A DNA stretch of 64,000 bases from Rhizobium gallicum bv. gallicum R602sp (GCF_000816845.1 NZ_CP006877.1:3167501-3231500), one strand, 5' to 3'. Positions 35,210-44,681 are shown, numbered from the stretch's first letter. Notes: generated by a model from the letters alone, not told the origin. Translations and numbers: made by a program.

Positions 35210-36367
35210 ATGAAAGTGGGAATCGTAGGGCTGGGATTCCGGCTCGGCTATCTTGGCTATGTCTTCAAGGCTATCGACAGCAGCTTCGAAATCGCAGGCT
35301 ACGTCGATCCGGAGCCTGCCGGTCTCCCCGGCTTGACGGAAAAGGGTATTTCGGTCGGCAAGGCGTACGCGTCGCCTGAGGAACTTCTTGCCGGCGAAAA
35401 GCTCGACCTCCTGATGATCGGCTCGCCCAACCACATGCATCTGGAACACATCCGGCTGGGCCTTGAGGCCGGCTTGAAAGTGTTTTGCGAAAAGCCGATC
35501 GTCACCACGATCGCCGAAAGCATCGAGCTCGCCAGGCTAATGGCAAAGTTCGGCCATGAACGGCTGATGGTCGGCCTGGTGCTGCGGTATTCGCCGCTCT
35601 ACAAGGACCTTCGCGCCATCCAGGCAGCCGGCAAGCTCGGCCAGATCGTCTCGATCGAGGCATCCGAACATATCGAACCCTATCACGGCGCGTTCTTCAT
35701 GCGCGACTGGAGACGCTACGAGCGCTATTCCGGCAGTTTCATGCTGGAAAAGTGCTGCCATGACCTCGACCTTTACAACGGCGTGGTCGGCGCCAGGGCG
35801 GAACGCGTCGCAAGCTTCGGCGGACGCAAGAGCTTCATTCCTGCAAATGATCCAACGCGTGAGGGGATCAACGACCTCGAACTCTTTCACCGCAAACCCA
35901 GCGGCTGGATGGGATCGGACAGGGTCTTCGACAGCGATGCCGACATCATCGACTATCAGGTCGCGATCGTCGAATATGCAAATGGCGTCGGCATGAATTT
36001 CCACACCAATCTCAACGTTCCGGATCAGTTTCGCCGCTTTGCCATCATGGGTTCGCGCGGGATGGCGGAGGGCGATTTCGTCCGCGGCTATCTCGACGTG
36101 CACGAGCAGCTGACCGGAAAGAAGATCGTTGAGACCAAGTATGCCGCAACCGAACTTTCCCAGCATTACGGCGCAGACGAACAGATGGCCGCCGACCTGC
36201 TCGACAGCGTCCGCACCGGCACTGAACTTCCCGTCTCGACGCTGAACGCGCTCGAGGCGGGCATCCTTGCGTTAGCGATGGACGAAGCACGGATGAAGAG
36301 GACAGTCGTCGATCTGCGTCCTGTGTGGGATCGCTTCGACGAGGCGCTCCACGCCAGAGCGGCTTGA
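35210..36367 (+). CDS. Gfo/Idh/MocA family dehydrogenase
   Basis: NAD(P)-dependent sugar or inositol dehydrogenase, 385 residues from the ATG at 35210 (MKVGIVGLGFRLGYLGYVFK). The Rossmann motif GLGFRLG is at the N-terminus, the family signature CEKPI near residue 100, and the C-terminal domain has YSGSFMLEKCCHDLDLYNGV, with the His-Asp pair of the active site. It starts the second transport unit and probably oxidises the imported sugar. Substrate unknown. Confidence 0.9.
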   Translation: MKVGIVGLGFRLGYLGYVFKAIDSSFEIAGYVDPEPAGLPGLTEKGISVGKAYASPEELLAGEKLDLLMIGSPNHMHLEHIRLGLEAGLKVFCEKPIVTTIAESIELARLMAKFGHERLMVGLVLRYSPLYKDLRAIQAAGKLGQIVSIEASEHIEPYHGAFFMRDWRRYERYSGSFMLEKCCHDLDLYNGVVGARAERVASFGGRKSFIPANDPTREGINDLELFHRKPSGWMGSDRVFDSDADIIDYQVAIVEYANGVGMNFHTNLNVPDQFRRFAIMGSRGMAEGDFVRGYLDVHEQLTGKKIVETKYAATELSQHYGADEQMAADLLDSVRTGTELPVSTLNALEAGILALAMDEARMKRTVVDLRPVWDRFDEALHARAA

Positions 36368-36380
36368 GGAGGATGGCAGG

Positions 36381-37265
36381 ATGAGTGTTCAAAAAAGCAC
36401 CGTCATCTTCGCCTGGATCCTTCTCCTTCCAGCTGTCCTTTACGTCATGGCGATCGTCGCCTATCCGCTGGTCGATACGTTCATTCTTTCCTTCACCGAC
36501 GCATCGCTCAGGAAGACGACGAACTGGGTCGGCTGGATCAACTACGAGAAGATCTTCAACGCCACATTTGCGGAAGTCATCCTCCGCACCTTCATATGGA
36601 CGTTCTTTTCGGTATCAATCAAAATGATCATCGGCACCTTCGGCGCGACGATGCTCAATGCTGCCGTGCCCGGCCGCTCGCTTTTCCGCCTGCTCACCAT
36701 GCCGCCATGGATCGTGCCGATGGCGATCGGCATCTTCATGTGGGGGTGGATGTACAACGGACAGTTCGGGATGATCTCCGGCCTTCTGCAGCGCTTCGGC
36801 CTGACCGACGGACCAGTGGCATTCCTGGCTTACGGAAGCACTGCCTTCTGGGCAACGATCATCACCGACGTCTGGATCGGCGTTCCGCTGGTCACCATCT
36901 ATTTTCTGGCCGCGATCCAGTCCATTCCGAAGGACCTCTACGAGGCAGCCTGGACAGATGGCGCCGGCCGATTTTATCGTTTCCGCCGCATCACGCTGCC
37001 GCTGATGGTCCCGGCGATCATCACGATGTCGATGCTGTCTTTGATCGCCACGTTCAATTCCTTCGATATCATCTGGATTCTGACCCAGGGCGGTCCGAGC
37101 GGTCAAACGACCACGATGATCATTGATACCTATCAGACTGCCATCGGCTCCAAGAAATACGGTGAAGGCGCTGCACGCGCGGTGCTGATCTGCATCTTCC
37201 TGTCGCTCTTCTGCTTTGCCTATTTTCGTGTCACCCGCCGTCTCAACCCGGAGAAGCGCGCATGA
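36381..37265 (+). CDS. Sugar ABC transporter permease (MalF type), second system
   Basis: Six-helix permease of 294 residues, 13 nt after the dehydrogenase gene. The EAA loop is DLYEAAWTDGAGRFYRFRRI with TLPLMVPAI following. Helix 1 is VIFAWILLLPAVLYVMAIVA. It overlaps the next permease by 4 nt. Sequence is distinct from the first system's permease, so this is a second importer and not a recent duplication. Confidence 0.92.
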   Translation: MSVQKSTVIFAWILLLPAVLYVMAIVAYPLVDTFILSFTDASLRKTTNWVGWINYEKIFNATFAEVILRTFIWTFFSVSIKMIIGTFGATMLNAAVPGRSLFRLLTMPPWIVPMAIGIFMWGWMYNGQFGMISGLLQRFGLTDGPVAFLAYGSTAFWATIITDVWIGVPLVTIYFLAAIQSIPKDLYEAAWTDGAGRFYRFRRITLPLMVPAIITMSMLSLIATFNSFDIIWILTQGGPSGQTTTMIIDTYQTAIGSKKYGEGAARAVLICIFLSLFCFAYFRVTRRLNPEKRA

Positions 37266-38119
37266 GCAGCCCCGCTATGATCGATCGCTACAGCTGGTGG
37301 GAACTCGTGCTGATCTATTGCGGCATCGCGCTGTTTCTGGCCTTCGTTCTTTCGCCCTTCGTCGAAGGCTTTCTGGTCTCGCTGAAACCGTTGAGCCAGC
37401 TCTTTTCCTCGCCTTATCGGTTCTGGCCGGAGAACGGTTCCTTCGAGGCCTACCGAACGATGTGGGTCAGCGTTCCAGGTTTCGGGCGCTATATTTTCAA
37501 TTCGTTCTTCATATCGATCATCGTCACGATAATCGTTCTGTGTCTCGTCATCCCGGCGTCCTACGCCTTTGCACGGTTCGAGTTCAGGGGCATGGGCATC
37601 CTTCTCGGCGCCTTCCTGACAGTCAACATGTTCTCCGGCGCGGTACTCTTGATCCCTCTCTTCCGGCTGATGCGCAGCATGGGCGTCCTCAACACCTATC
37701 TCGCCATGATCGTGCCGGGCGTGGCCTTCCTCATTCCGTCGGCGATCTGGCTTCTCAGGACCTATATGATCCGCATTCCCCAGGAATTGAATGAAGCCGC
37801 GTATATGGATGGCGCCAGCCATTTCTACACGCTTCGCCGTGTAATCCTGCCGATCGCAATGCCCGGGATCATCGTCGTGGCGATCACCACTTTCATCGGC
37901 GCCTATGCGCAGCAATTCATCTTCGCGCTGACGTTCAACTCGAAGACCGAATACATGCCCCTGCCGGTGGGACTCTTTGCTTACTTCGGTAAGCAGGAGG
38001 TCATCTGGAACGAACTGATGGCGGCCTCCTTCGTCGGCATCCTGCCGGCGATGGTCGTCATCTTCTTCCTGCAACGCTATCTCGTCGGCGGGCTGACCGC
38101 CGGTGCGGTGAAACAATAA
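37262..38119 (+). CDS. Sugar ABC transporter permease (MalG type), second system
   Basis: Second permease of the second system, 285 residues. EAA loop ELNEAAYMDGASHFYTLRRV followed by ILPIAMPGI, and a C-terminus RYLVGGLTAGAVKQ of MalG type. The N-terminal helix is VLIYCGIALFLAFVLSPFVE. Coupled to the upstream permease by an ATGA overlap. Confidence 0.92.
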   Translation: MSSPAMIDRYSWWELVLIYCGIALFLAFVLSPFVEGFLVSLKPLSQLFSSPYRFWPENGSFEAYRTMWVSVPGFGRYIFNSFFISIIVTIIVLCLVIPASYAFARFEFRGMGILLGAFLTVNMFSGAVLLIPLFRLMRSMGVLNTYLAMIVPGVAFLIPSAIWLLRTYMIRIPQELNEAAYMDGASHFYTLRRVILPIAMPGIIVVAITTFIGAYAQQFIFALTFNSKTEYMPLPVGLFAYFGKQEVIWNELMAASFVGILPAMVVIFFLQRYLVGGLTAGAVKQ

Positions 38120-38166
38120 GACCAAGAAAACGAGTGAACAGCTAACACAAGAATGGGAGTCACAAC

Positions 38167-39399
38167 GTGAGTATTACCATCAGAACAGGCCTCATGGCAC
38201 TCGCCTTGCTCGGTTCGACGGCGTTGACCGTTGTTAAGGCCGAAGCCGCCGACCAGGAGATCAGCTGGATTTATTGCGGCGATAAGCTCGACGATATCCA
38301 TGCGAAGTACATCAAGCAGTGGGAAGAAAAGAACACCGGCTGGAAGATCACGCCGGAAGTCGTTGGCTGGGCCCAGTGCCAGGACAAGGCAACGACGCTT
38401 GCTGCGGCTGGCACGCCAGTCGCGATGGCCTATGTCGGTTCGCGTACCCTCAAGGAATTTGCCCAGAACGACCTGATCGTCGAGGTGCCGATGACCGACG
38501 AGGAAAAGAAGGCCTACTATCCGCACATCGTCGACACCGTCACCTTCGACGGCACACAATGGGGCGTTCCGATCGCATTTTCGACAAAGGCGCTTTACTG
38601 GAACAAGGATCTCTTCAAGCAGGCTGGCCTTGATCCCGAGAAGCCGCCGAAGACCTGGGACGAGGAAATCGAATATGCCAAGATCATCAAGGAGAAAACC
38701 GGAATCCCCGGCTTCGGCCTTTCGGCCAAGACCTTCGACAACACAATGCATCAGTTCATGCACTGGGTTTACACCAACAACGGCACGGTGACGGACGCGG
38801 AAGGCAAAATTACCCTCGATAGCCCCGAAGTGCTGAAAGCGCTGGAGGCCTATAAGAGCATTGTGCCCTATTCAGAAGAAGGCCCGACGGCCTACGAGCA
38901 GAACGAAGTCCGCGCCATCTTCCTCGACGGCAAGGTCGCGATGATCCAGGCGGGTTCCGGTGCTGCCTACCGCCTGAAGGACACCAAGATCGACTGGGGC
39001 ATCACGACCCTGCCGCTTGGCCCGCAGGCCAAGGGCCCGGGTACTCTGCTGATCACCGACAGTCTTGCGATCTTCAAGGGTTCGGGCGTCGAGGACAAGG
39101 CAATCGAATTCGCCAAGTTCATCACCTCTCCCGGTCCCCAGGAGGAATATGAGCTCAACGGCGAATCCGGTCTGACGCCGCTTCGGCCGTCGCCGAATAT
39201 CGACAAGCTGGTGACTGAAAAGCCTTACTGGAAGCCCTTGATCGACGGCATCAGCTACGGTGGTCCGGAACCCCTTTTCACCGACTATAAGGGCTTCCAG
39301 AACTCGATGATTGCGATGGTGCAATCCGTCGTGACCGGTCAGGCTCAGCCGGCCGACGCACTCAAGAAGGCTGCTGGCGAAATCGAAGCGTTCAAGTAG
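38167..39399 (+). CDS. Sugar ABC transporter substrate-binding protein, second system
   Basis: Family 1 binding protein of 410 residues with a GTG start at 38167 preceded by GGGAGTCACAAC. Signal peptide MSITIRTGLMALALLGSTAL ends near VKAEAAD. The mature protein includes WEEKNTGWKITPEVVGWAQC, TPVAMAYVGSRTLKEFAQND and PIAFSTKALYWNKDLFKQAG. Unusually, it follows the permeases rather than leading the operon. A strong hairpin lies directly after it. Ligand unknown. Confidence 0.9.
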   Translation: MSITIRTGLMALALLGSTALTVVKAEAADQEISWIYCGDKLDDIHAKYIKQWEEKNTGWKITPEVVGWAQCQDKATTLAAAGTPVAMAYVGSRTLKEFAQNDLIVEVPMTDEEKKAYYPHIVDTVTFDGTQWGVPIAFSTKALYWNKDLFKQAGLDPEKPPKTWDEEIEYAKIIKEKTGIPGFGLSAKTFDNTMHQFMHWVYTNNGTVTDAEGKITLDSPEVLKALEAYKSIVPYSEEGPTAYEQNEVRAIFLDGKVAMIQAGSGAAYRLKDTKIDWGITTLPLGPQAKGPGTLLITDSLAIFKGSGVEDKAIEFAKFITSPGPQEEYELNGESGLTPLRPSPNIDKLVTEKPYWKPLIDGISYGGPEPLFTDYKGFQNSMIAMVQSVVTGQAQPADALKKAAGEIEAFK

Positions 39400-39408
39400 T
39401 CTTCATGG

Positions 39409-39438
39409 GGATCGCGGGGAAGCAACAACCCGCGATCC
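39409..39438 (+). other. Intercistronic hairpin after the second binding-protein gene
   Basis: Perfect 10-bp arms GGATCGCGGG and CCCGCGATCC around a 10-nt loop. No T-run of note follows, so this is more likely an mRNA-stabilising structure than a full terminator. Confidence 0.65.
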
Positions 39439-39484
39439 TTCCTGATTGTGCAAGTGCTGCTGCAGCGGCGACCGGAGACAGGTT

Positions 39485-40618
39485 TTGGGACAGCTTTTTC
39501 TCAATAAGGTTCAGAAATTCTACGGCGACTACGAAGTTCTGAAGGGCGTCCAGCTCGATGTGAAGAACGGCGAGTTCGTTGTCTTCGTTGGTCCCTCAGG
39601 TTGCGGCAAATCCACCCTCCTGCGCATGATCGCCGGTCTCGATGCGACAACTGCCGGAGACATCGTCATCGATGGTATCCGGGTCAACGACCTGCCGCCG
39701 GTCAAACGCGGCATTGCCATGGTGTTCCAGTCCTACGCGCTTTATCCGCACATGACCGTATTCGAAAACATCGCCTTTCCGCTCCGCGTCGAGAAGATGG
39801 AGGAGTCAAAGCTCAAGGCAAAGGTCGAGAATGCGGCGCGTATTCTCCATCTTGATCAGCGCTTGCAGCAGAAGCCCGGCATGCTGTCTGGCGGCCAGCG
39901 CCAACGTGTCGCAATCGGCCGCGCCATCGTGCGCGAGCCGAAGATATTCCTCTTCGACGAACCGCTGTCGAACCTCGATGCGGCGCTACGCGCCGATATG
40001 CGCATCGAGCTTGCAAAACTGCATCGCCAGTTGAAGGCCACAATGATTTACGTGACGCACGATCAGGTGGAAGCCATGACCATGGCCGACCGCATCGTCG
40101 TGCTGGATGCCGGCGATATCTCTCAGACCGGTGCACCACTGGAGCTCTATCACAAGCCGACCAACCTCTTTGTTGCCGGTTTCATCGGAAATCCGAAAAT
40201 GAACTTCCTGCCGGTTACCTGCAAAAGCGTCAGCGATGCCGGCGTGGAGGTGGACCATGGCGGGCAGACCGCCACTTTGCCGGTTGCTCCGCGCGAGGGC
40301 ATGATCGGCAAGACGCTTACGCTCGGCATCCGGCCGGAGCATGTGCAGCTTGGATCCGGCGACATCTCGCTGACGGTTACGCCGACCGTTATCGAACGGC
40401 TTGGCGCCCATACGGTCGCCTACGCCTCGCTTAACGGCGAGGGCGAAAACTACTGCGCGATGCTTCCCGGCAGTGTCGGAATTCGCGCCGATACGCCTGT
40501 CGTCACGGGGATCAACGCCACAGATTGCCACCTCTTCGATGAGGCCGGCATTGCCTTCGAGCGCCGCGTGGAACTCACGGAAATTGACATGACCGTGCTT
40601 GACCCGACCGCAGCCTAG
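39485..40618 (+). CDS. Sugar ABC transporter ATPase (UgpC type), second system
   Basis: CUT1 ATPase, 377 residues. I chose the TTG at 39485 ([20 protein letters not shown]), with GGAGA 6 nt upstream, because it gives the normal family N-terminus; an earlier TTG at 39446 would add a Cys-rich tail with no parallel. Walker [10 protein letters not shown]-loop [14 protein letters not shown], signature LSGGQRQR, Walker [13 protein letters not shown] and H-loop [16 protein letters not shown] are intact, followed by the TOBE domain ([10 protein letters not shown]). Confidence 0.92.
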   Translation: MGQLFLNKVQKFYGDYEVLKGVQLDVKNGEFVVFVGPSGCGKSTLLRMIAGLDATTAGDIVIDGIRVNDLPPVKRGIAMVFQSYALYPHMTVFENIAFPLRVEKMEESKLKAKVENAARILHLDQRLQQKPGMLSGGQRQRVAIGRAIVREPKIFLFDEPLSNLDAALRADMRIELAKLHRQLKATMIYVTHDQVEAMTMADRIVVLDAGDISQTGAPLELYHKPTNLFVAGFIGNPKMNFLPVTCKSVSDAGVEVDHGGQTATLPVAPREGMIGKTLTLGIRPEHVQLGSGDISLTVTPTVIERLGAHTVAYASLNGEGENYCAMLPGSVGIRADTPVVTGINATDCHLFDEAGIAFERRVELTEIDMTVLDPTAA

Positions 40619-40619
40619 G

Positions 40620-40685
40620 TTATCGCCCGAGATTTGTGTAGAAAGCCTTCATGGCGGGGTCGAAGCGGATGGCTGGCAAGGCGGC
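40620..40685 (-). pseudogene. Possible tail of an IS110-type transposase
   Basis: A minus-strand frame ends AALPAIRFDPAMKAFYTNLG before TAA at 40620. The pattern 'AAL-AxRxNPxxKAFYxRLxxxGK' is a hallmark of the IS110 transposase C-terminus. Only about 20 residues match and the flanking frames are broken, so this is a weak hint of insertion-sequence debris next to the transport locus. Confidence 0.3.
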
Positions 40686-40885
40686 GATATAAAGGGCGTG
40701 TCGAGCCCCAGTTCCGGCAGGCCGGTGATGAGGAAGCATGCGGTGCGCAACCGATGCCCCTTGAGCGGCATCGGCTCGTCGGCTCTTCAGAGCTGAACCC
40801 GTCCACGATCTGAAGACAGCGACTCATCTCCTCATCTGCCACCTTTCCGATGCCAACTGGGCTAACGGTCGAAGCCGCTTTGTGA

Positions 40886-41470
40886 CTATTTCGCCGCCTC
40901 TGAGTGCCAATCCCCGTCTGGCTTGATTTCGACCGCGTCGTGGACCTCCTGCCAACTGTCGATTCCGCCTGGGAACCAATAAACGCTGGTATAGCCCTTC
41001 ATCACCAGCCGTTTTCCAGCGTTCCAACTACCCCAGCACTCGGGACGGCAGAAAGTAACGATGGGCTTTGAGCTGTCTCCTTGCGTCAGTTCCTCTACGC
41101 GACGAAAAAAAACTTCCTCTTGCGTCGGCCCAAAAGCCGCTGCGCCGGCGCCCGGAAACCATGCTGCGCCCGGAATGGAGCGATGGGTCGGCAGCCAAAG
41201 CCGATCCTTGGGAAATTCTTCCGGCTTCTTATCGGCGGGGCCAACATCGAGAAGCACCGGATTTTTAGGCATCAGCGCCTCAAGGCCTGCCAGATCGATG
41301 ACGACGGCACCTCTGAGCGTCGTCGGTGTCTGCCCCCGCATCGGGCCAGTCCACAAGCCGTTCGGCTCGCGCACTTCGGCCAAGGACCATTGCGTGCTGG
41401 CAGCGGTCAGAAACAACGCAATCGCGAGTGAGGCGGCAGCCCTCAGCAAGGTTCCAATCAGCCCCGACAT
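40886..41470 (-). CDS. PQQ-dependent catabolism-associated CXXCW-motif protein
   Basis: Exported rhodanese-like protein of 194 residues from the ATG at 41470 (MSGLIGTLLRAAASLAIALF, signal peptide ending SLAE). The region IVTFCRPECWGSWNAGKRLV carries the C-x-x-x-C-W type motif that names the family, and LLDVGPADKKPEEFPKDRLW with IPGAAWFPG is rhodanese-like. Known members sit beside quinoprotein alcohol dehydrogenases. Last of three minus-strand genes. Confidence 0.85.
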   Translation of the reverse strand: MSGLIGTLLRAAASLAIALFLTAASTQWSLAEVREPNGLWTGPMRGQTPTTLRGAVVIDLAGLEALMPKNPVLLDVGPADKKPEEFPKDRLWLPTHRSIPGAAWFPGAGAAAFGPTQEEVFFRRVEELTQGDSSKPIVTFCRPECWGSWNAGKRLVMKGYTSVYWFPGGIDSWQEVHDAVEIKPDGDWHSEAAK

Positions 41471-41481
41471 GTCCGCACCTC

Positions 41482-42300
41482 TTAATTCGTGGCCGGAGGC
41501 ACCTTGAAACTCTGTTCCCAACGCCCACCCTTGGTGTCGGACGCGACCACCTTCATCGGTCCGTCGCCGCGGGGCACAAAATTGAAGCCCATTACGGGAT
41601 TTGTAGACAGGGAAATATCGCCCACAATGTCCAGGACGGTCTGATCCCCGTAGGAGACAGTCATCTTCTCGAGGTAACGCGCCGGCGTGAAATGCCGGGT
41701 GAGCTGGTTCATCTGCATTCCGCTGAAGTTCGGGTGGCGGATCATCAGCGTTGCCTCGGCAGGTTTTCCCTGCTGAATGCTTTCGGCGAATTTCATCCTC
41801 ATTTCCCCCATCCCCTTCATCGCTTCCGCGTCGCTGGGGCCGGAAGGCGCCGAGCAGCCGCCTGATGCCTTCACAAAGGCGGCAGTCGAAAACAGTTTTC
41901 CGTCTTTCGTCTCGGCAACAGCGTGAACGTTTGTGTAGGTGTCGATCCGCACACGCAGCTGCAACGTGCCTGAGTCCGCGGCCGGCCCGAAGGTGACATG
42001 AGCGGCCAGCGGCGCAGGATTGTCATCGATAACAAGATAAACCGATTTGATTTTGTCCTTTTGGGGCATTGTCAGCGTGATCGGCACGAGCGCAGCATCC
42101 TGCGCGCGCTTTGGCGCATCGATTTTGATCAATGAATCGGTCGGGAGAACTTCCCGGTCGTCGAAAAGGTAATCGGCAATCAGTTGCCAGCGCTCCTCCC
42201 GCTTGGCATCCGCCTGGGACGAGTCTGCGGCGGGAACCGGCCCAGCGCAGATCGCCGTGATGAGAGCCACCCCGAAGATCGGTCGCAATATCTCCATCAC
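41482..42300 (-). CDS. Quinoprotein dehydrogenase-associated SoxYZ-like carrier
   Basis: A 272-residue exported protein. The N-terminal half is SoxY-like and includes the carrier-type AFVKASGGCSAPSG (Gly-Gly-Cys as in SoxY swinging arms), and the C-terminal half (HPNFSGMQMNQLTRHFTPAR onward) is SoxZ-like. Signal peptide MMEILRPIFGVALITAICAG. The ATG at 42300 is preceded by GGAGGAGACAGTG. Fusions of this kind are known as quinoprotein-associated SoxYZ-like carriers; what they carry is not established. Confidence 0.85.
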   Translation of the reverse strand: MMEILRPIFGVALITAICAGPVPAADSSQADAKREERWQLIADYLFDDREVLPTDSLIKIDAPKRAQDAALVPITLTMPQKDKIKSVYLVIDDNPAPLAAHVTFGPAADSGTLQLRVRIDTYTNVHAVAETKDGKLFSTAAFVKASGGCSAPSGPSDAEAMKGMGEMRMKFAESIQQGKPAEATLMIRHPNFSGMQMNQLTRHFTPARYLEKMTVSYGDQTVLDIVGDISLSTNPVMGFNFVPRGDGPMKVVASDTKGGRWEQSFKVPPATN

Positions 42301-42326
42301 TGTCTCCTCCTTCTTTCAATCTTACA

Positions 42327-43307
42327 CTACTCCCATTCAAGCTCCTTGTAAGCTTGAATGACGTTGCGGCCGTTATAGTCATCGAACAGCGCCCAGCCCT
42401 CGCCTTCTCCCGCAGCTACCACTCGGCTGGCCTTGTCGATCTCAACGCCCTCCGCTATCGCCTTGCGTGTTTCATCGCGGAGAACCGTAAGATAGCGTAC
42501 CTGTTTTGCCATCGCCGGTCCGAAGTCCACCATTGCCGGTCCATGACCCGGCACCGCGCGAGCGGCACCAATGCCTTCGAGCCGCTTGGCTTCATTCAAC
42601 CATCCGGGCAGGCTGCCATCCAGCGAGGGAACGCGATCGACGAAGAGCAGGTCCGCAGGAAACAACGTTCCCGTGGACGTATCGAACATCGACAGGTCGC
42701 AATCGGTATGCGCGGTGTCATGCGCTGTGATCCGGATAATGCGATCGCCGAGATCAACTTCGCCCGCACCTTCAATCTCCCGGGTAGGATAAACAATACC
42801 GCCAACGCTTTGAGATCCGAGAACCTCGACAAGACGCTCGCGATAATGGCTTGCCCTCGCATTAAGAGCGGGGCTCAAAGCGTGATGGCCGATAAATTCC
42901 GGCTGTTCTTCAGCAAAGGCCGAAGCGCCAAAGCAATGATCGGGATGAACGTGGGATATCACAACATGCCGGATCGGCTTGTTGGTCCGTTTCCTGATTT
43001 GTGAGTGAAGCCATTGCCCGTCTGCTAGACTGCCTCCAGGATCGATCACCAGCACGCTGTCGCGTCCGATGATAAAGCCTATGTTTGCAATGCCTCCGTT
43101 GTTGGCCCGTGTGGCTTCCTCGTGCGGCGCCGCACGAATGAAGAGGCCGTTCCCAACCTCGTTCAACGAAAAGGAATCGGCAGCAAATCCACGCGCCGGC
43201 AGACAGCACAGACAGAGACCAAGCGCAATCGCCTCACGCCGCGTGAAGCAAACGCCACCGGCGGACCGTCCAGCATGATCGACCCATGTGAGCTTGTCTC
43301 TTGACAT
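42327..43307 (-). CDS. Quinoprotein relay system zinc metallohydrolase
   Basis: Metallo-beta-lactamase-fold hydrolase of 326 residues from the ATG at 43307 (MSRDKLTWVDHAGRSAGGVC). The zinc motif HVHPDH is in HVVISHVHPDHCFGASA; further ligands are in TAHDTAHTDCDLSM and AVPGHGPAM. A basic twin-Arg-like segment (FTRREAIALGLCLCCLPARG) suggests Tat export. This is the usual neighbour of the SoxYZ-like and CXXCW genes, so the three form a conserved accessory set. Confidence 0.87.
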   Translation of the reverse strand: MSRDKLTWVDHAGRSAGGVCFTRREAIALGLCLCCLPARGFAADSFSLNEVGNGLFIRAAPHEEATRANNGGIANIGFIIGRDSVLVIDPGGSLADGQWLHSQIRKRTNKPIRHVVISHVHPDHCFGASAFAEEQPEFIGHHALSPALNARASHYRERLVEVLGSQSVGGIVYPTREIEGAGEVDLGDRIIRITAHDTAHTDCDLSMFDTSTGTLFPADLLFVDRVPSLDGSLPGWLNEAKRLEGIGAARAVPGHGPAMVDFGPAMAKQVRYLTVLRDETRKAIAEGVEIDKASRVVAAGEGEGWALFDDYNGRNVIQAYKELEWE

Positions 43308-43814
43308 GTTTAAGACTACCACGTTGCGACTGATCTGGTAGCCGTCATTAGCTGTTGGCCGAGGAAGGGGTAGTCGAGGCAAAAGCGTTCATCGACCTGT
43401 TCATGATCGCGCTCGACACTCGTGGATGGGACCCATTTCAGCTGCATGCGATTGGGTGGTGGCAGTGCCATTTGGCTTCCGAGCGCGCCTGCACCTGCGT
43501 CTTTAAATTTCGCCACGACCGCGATGCTGCCACAACCTCCCCTGCTCGATCGGGACGTTCCGAAGGGGTACGCAGCACGCCAGCCCTGGACCATCTCAAT
43601 GAAACCGGCATCTATCGTTTCGGCATTCATCGGCATCACCGGCTGCTCTGACCGGTCCGGCAACCTCGGCAGCGGGATCAGATCCTTAGATGAACGCTGA
43701 AGCTCAACATCTACGGCAGGTCCGCGAGGCAAAAGCCGAGCGGAAAAAATGGGCCTGTATCTGCATACTTTTTGGGCTTTTAGCCGAGTTGCCCGAATTG
43801 CGAAGGCTTCAGGC
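43308..43814. other. Region without an assigned gene upstream of the metallohydrolase
   Basis: About 500 nt. The best frame is on the minus strand at 43316-43732 (138 codons; includes MPMNAETIDAGFIEMVQGWR), with no clear ribosome binding site or recognised domain. A quinoprotein dehydrogenase or cytochrome gene would be expected near here in related clusters, but none is present. Confidence 0.35.
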
Positions 43815-44339
43815 TTATCTACCTCGCTCTTGCTGCTGCGCGTCCGCCAGCGATGCGGCGATTGCAGCGATCGAGCGAAACAGGACGAGCGGGTCGTCCT
43901 TCGAGGGCGTGAAACCTCGGCGCTGCCAGAATTGACCGGCTTCGTGATCGACGGCGTTGACCATCAATGCCCGTCCGCCAATGAGAACGGCGGCCTGAAC
44001 GCATCGCTCCAGGGCGTGTTTCACCAGACCTGTGCCAATGCCACGCCCGGCCCAACCTGTATCCGTGGCAAGCTGGCCAAGAAGGAAACAGGGAACCGGA
44101 TCAGGTGGTTGCCCCGTGCGTATCGAGCGCGGCAAGATCGAAGGAACGACGGCCGTGGGGGCCAAGCCGTAATACCCGACAACGCGCCCGGCCGCGTGGA
44201 CAACGAGAACCGCCGTGAAGCCCCTTTCCTGATTAGAGAACGCGCGCACCTTCAGCCAATGATCGAGCGTAGGCTTGCCGCAGGAGAATTCGGAAACGTC
44301 ATGCGCCGCGGAAAGCGGTTCAGGAGCCGATAGTGTCAC
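43815..44339 (-). CDS. GNAT-type toxin of a toxin-antitoxin pair
   Basis: A 174-residue GNAT acetyltransferase of the TacT/AtaT type, which blocks translation by acetylating charged tRNA. The family layout is clear: SEFSCGKPTLDHWLKVRAFS at the N-terminus, VVGYYGLAPTAVVP, FLLGQLATDTGWAGRGIGTG (acetyl-CoA loop) and a C-terminal HEAGQFWQRRGFTPS. It begins 3 nt after the DUF1778 antitoxin gene, the usual arrangement. Confidence 0.9.
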   Translation of the reverse strand: MTLSAPEPLSAAHDVSEFSCGKPTLDHWLKVRAFSNQERGFTAVLVVHAAGRVVGYYGLAPTAVVPSILPRSIRTGQPPDPVPCFLLGQLATDTGWAGRGIGTGLVKHALERCVQAAVLIGGRALMVNAVDHEAGQFWQRRGFTPSKDDPLVLFRSIAAIAASLADAQQQERGR

Positions 44340-44342
44340 GGC

Positions 44343-44642
44343 TCACCGCTTCGCGACGTAGCCAGCTTCCCAAGGCGAGGCTCGCTTAGCCAGTTCCACC
44401 ACCTCGGGAACCGGCGCAGCCGGACGGGACAGGACATCCATGAAGTCGGCAAAGCCCTCTGGGCTCATCCTGATCAGGCGGTTCTCCATCACCACCTCTT
44501 CGGCCGCGCGCACGGCCGCATCGCGCACGAAGTCCGTGCGCGACCGGCCACGCAAGGTGGCAGCACGATCGATCATTGCGACGTCCGCCTCGGGCAGACG
44601 CATCGAGATCGGGTATTCCTTACGTTCGACTGTGGTGGCCAT
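44343..44642 (-). CDS. DUF1778 (TacA/AtaR-type) antitoxin
   Basis: A 99-residue ribbon-helix-helix antitoxin from the ATG at 44642 (MATTVERKEYPISMRLPEAD). DUF1778 features are EADVAMIDRAATLRGRSRTD, FVRDAAVRAAEE and the C-terminal GNAT-binding segment (RLIRMSPEGFADFMDVLSRP). The preceding in-frame ATG lies in the promoter. The pair is expected to be self-regulated through the N-terminal ribbon. Confidence 0.9.
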   Translation of the reverse strand: MATTVERKEYPISMRLPEADVAMIDRAATLRGRSRTDFVRDAAVRAAEEVVMENRLIRMSPEGFADFMDVLSRPAAPVPEVVELAKRASPWEAGYVAKR

Positions 44643-44681
44643 GTCTATCTCCTGGGCGCAACATAATAATTGTAGCGTCAA

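Noticed and set aside
40620..40885. A complete insertion sequence at the end of the second importer.
   Set aside because: Only about 20 residues recall an IS110 transposase tail; no terminal structure or complete gene exists, so it is listed as a weak remnant only.
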